From Candidatus Melainabacteria bacterium (GTDB lineage: Bacteria; Actinomycetota; Actinomycetes; Mycobacteriales; Pseudonocardiaceae): a stretch of 5,607 nucleotides of DNA. A program made the translations under genes and the position numbers. Where the stretch lies: NCBI GenBank assembly GCA_903970565.1, contig CAJCJE010000233.1, forward strand, positions 1 to 5,607, read 5' to 3'. Below, in pieces: positions 5,396 through 5,607 of this stretch (its first letter is position 1; each line of letters starts with the position of its first letter). A model generated the notes under the pieces. It searched no databases. It had not been told where the DNA came from and saw only the letters and a list, made by a program, of their open reading frames with translations.

Positions 5396-5607
5396 GGAGC
5401 AGGGCAGGCGCCCCCTTGGGGTGGGCGGGGTATGGCTAGGGGTTCTGGTTGGCGCTGGGAATTGGCGCTTGTCGGGTTTTCCGGTTTGTGTTCCGGATGT
5501 GTTGTGCACGGAATATCGTTTCCGCGCAAGGGTTTCGTGCGGACGGGGCGGGTGCGTCCGCGCGGATTCGAAAGAGTTGGACTCGGTGTCGGCGGGCTGG
5601 TTCGCGG

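Larger units (their letters stand above)
4958..5607. other. Gene-poor, repeat-rich region after the MarR gene
   Basis: No gene is supported here. Long open frames exist on the minus strand, including one of 374 codons that runs antisense through the MarR gene, but they are low-complexity translations of the repeats without ribosome binding sites. The stretch holds a small stem-loop, an 18-bp duplication, 24-bp repeats, DnaA-box-like nonamers, a possible promoter and a G/T-biased tail, each listed on its own. A frame opening at ATG 5432 stays open to the window edge (MARGSGWRWE...). It matches nothing I know, has codons less GC-rich than its neighbours, and is not called. Confidence 0.6.

Noticed and set aside
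4385..5509. A 374-codon minus-strand open frame antisense to the MarR gene
   Set aside because: It overlaps a firm gene on the other strand, its residues are low-complexity translations of the repeats, and it has no ribosome binding site; long open antisense frames are normal at this GC content.
5560..5580. GATTCGAA resembling a tRNA T-loop
   Set aside because: No acceptor, D or anticodon arms can be folded around it.
5432..5607. Open frame from ATG 5432 running off the right edge
   Set aside because: Only 58 codons are visible, codon use is less GC-rich at third positions than the other genes, the ribosome binding site is badly spaced, and no family is recognised; it could still be real if extended.

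Overview
The window comes from a high-GC actinomycete. The codons are strongly G/C-ending, the start sites carry GGAGG ribosome binding sites, and the gene types fit Actinomycetia, perhaps Pseudonocardiales or Nocardiaceae. The genus cannot be fixed from the sequence. Three complete protein genes are well supported. They are flanked by gene-poor DNA that holds several repeats and dyads.

Layout. (1) 1-566: no convincing gene. It holds repeated ATTGTCCA-type elements and a GATAC dyad. (2) 567-2711 (+): a 714-aa soluble protein with an actinobacterial N-terminal region, a signalling helix, PAS, GGDEF and EAL domains. Both c-di-GMP domains are degenerate at their catalytic motifs (GGDGF for GGDEF, RAV for EAL, and almost all EAL metal ligands lost). 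(3) 2712-2789: convergent gap filled by a four-unit imperfect tandem repeat that runs into the end of the next gene. (4) 2790-4226 (-): a 14-helix DHA2-type MFS exporter. (5) 4227-4456: divergent control region. It has a TATAAT promoter lying inside a 27-bp dyad, then a strong hairpin. (6) 4457-4957 (+): a MarR-family repressor. (7) 4958-5607: no supported gene. It holds an exact 18-bp tandem duplication, an array of imperfect 24-bp repeats, DnaA-box-like nonamers, a possible promoter and a strongly G/T-biased tail.

How they work together. The MarR gene and the exporter form a classic divergent regulator/efflux pair. The regulator probably represses itself, and perhaps the exporter, through the dyad between them, and is released by a ligand that the pump exports. 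The GGDEF-EAL protein is convergent with the exporter, appears to stand alone, and is probably not part of the same circuit. It looks like a pseudo-enzyme that senses or relays a signal rather than making or destroying c-di-GMP. No clearly novel multi-gene system is visible. The most unusual items are the doubly degenerate c-di-GMP protein and the intergenic repeat arrays.
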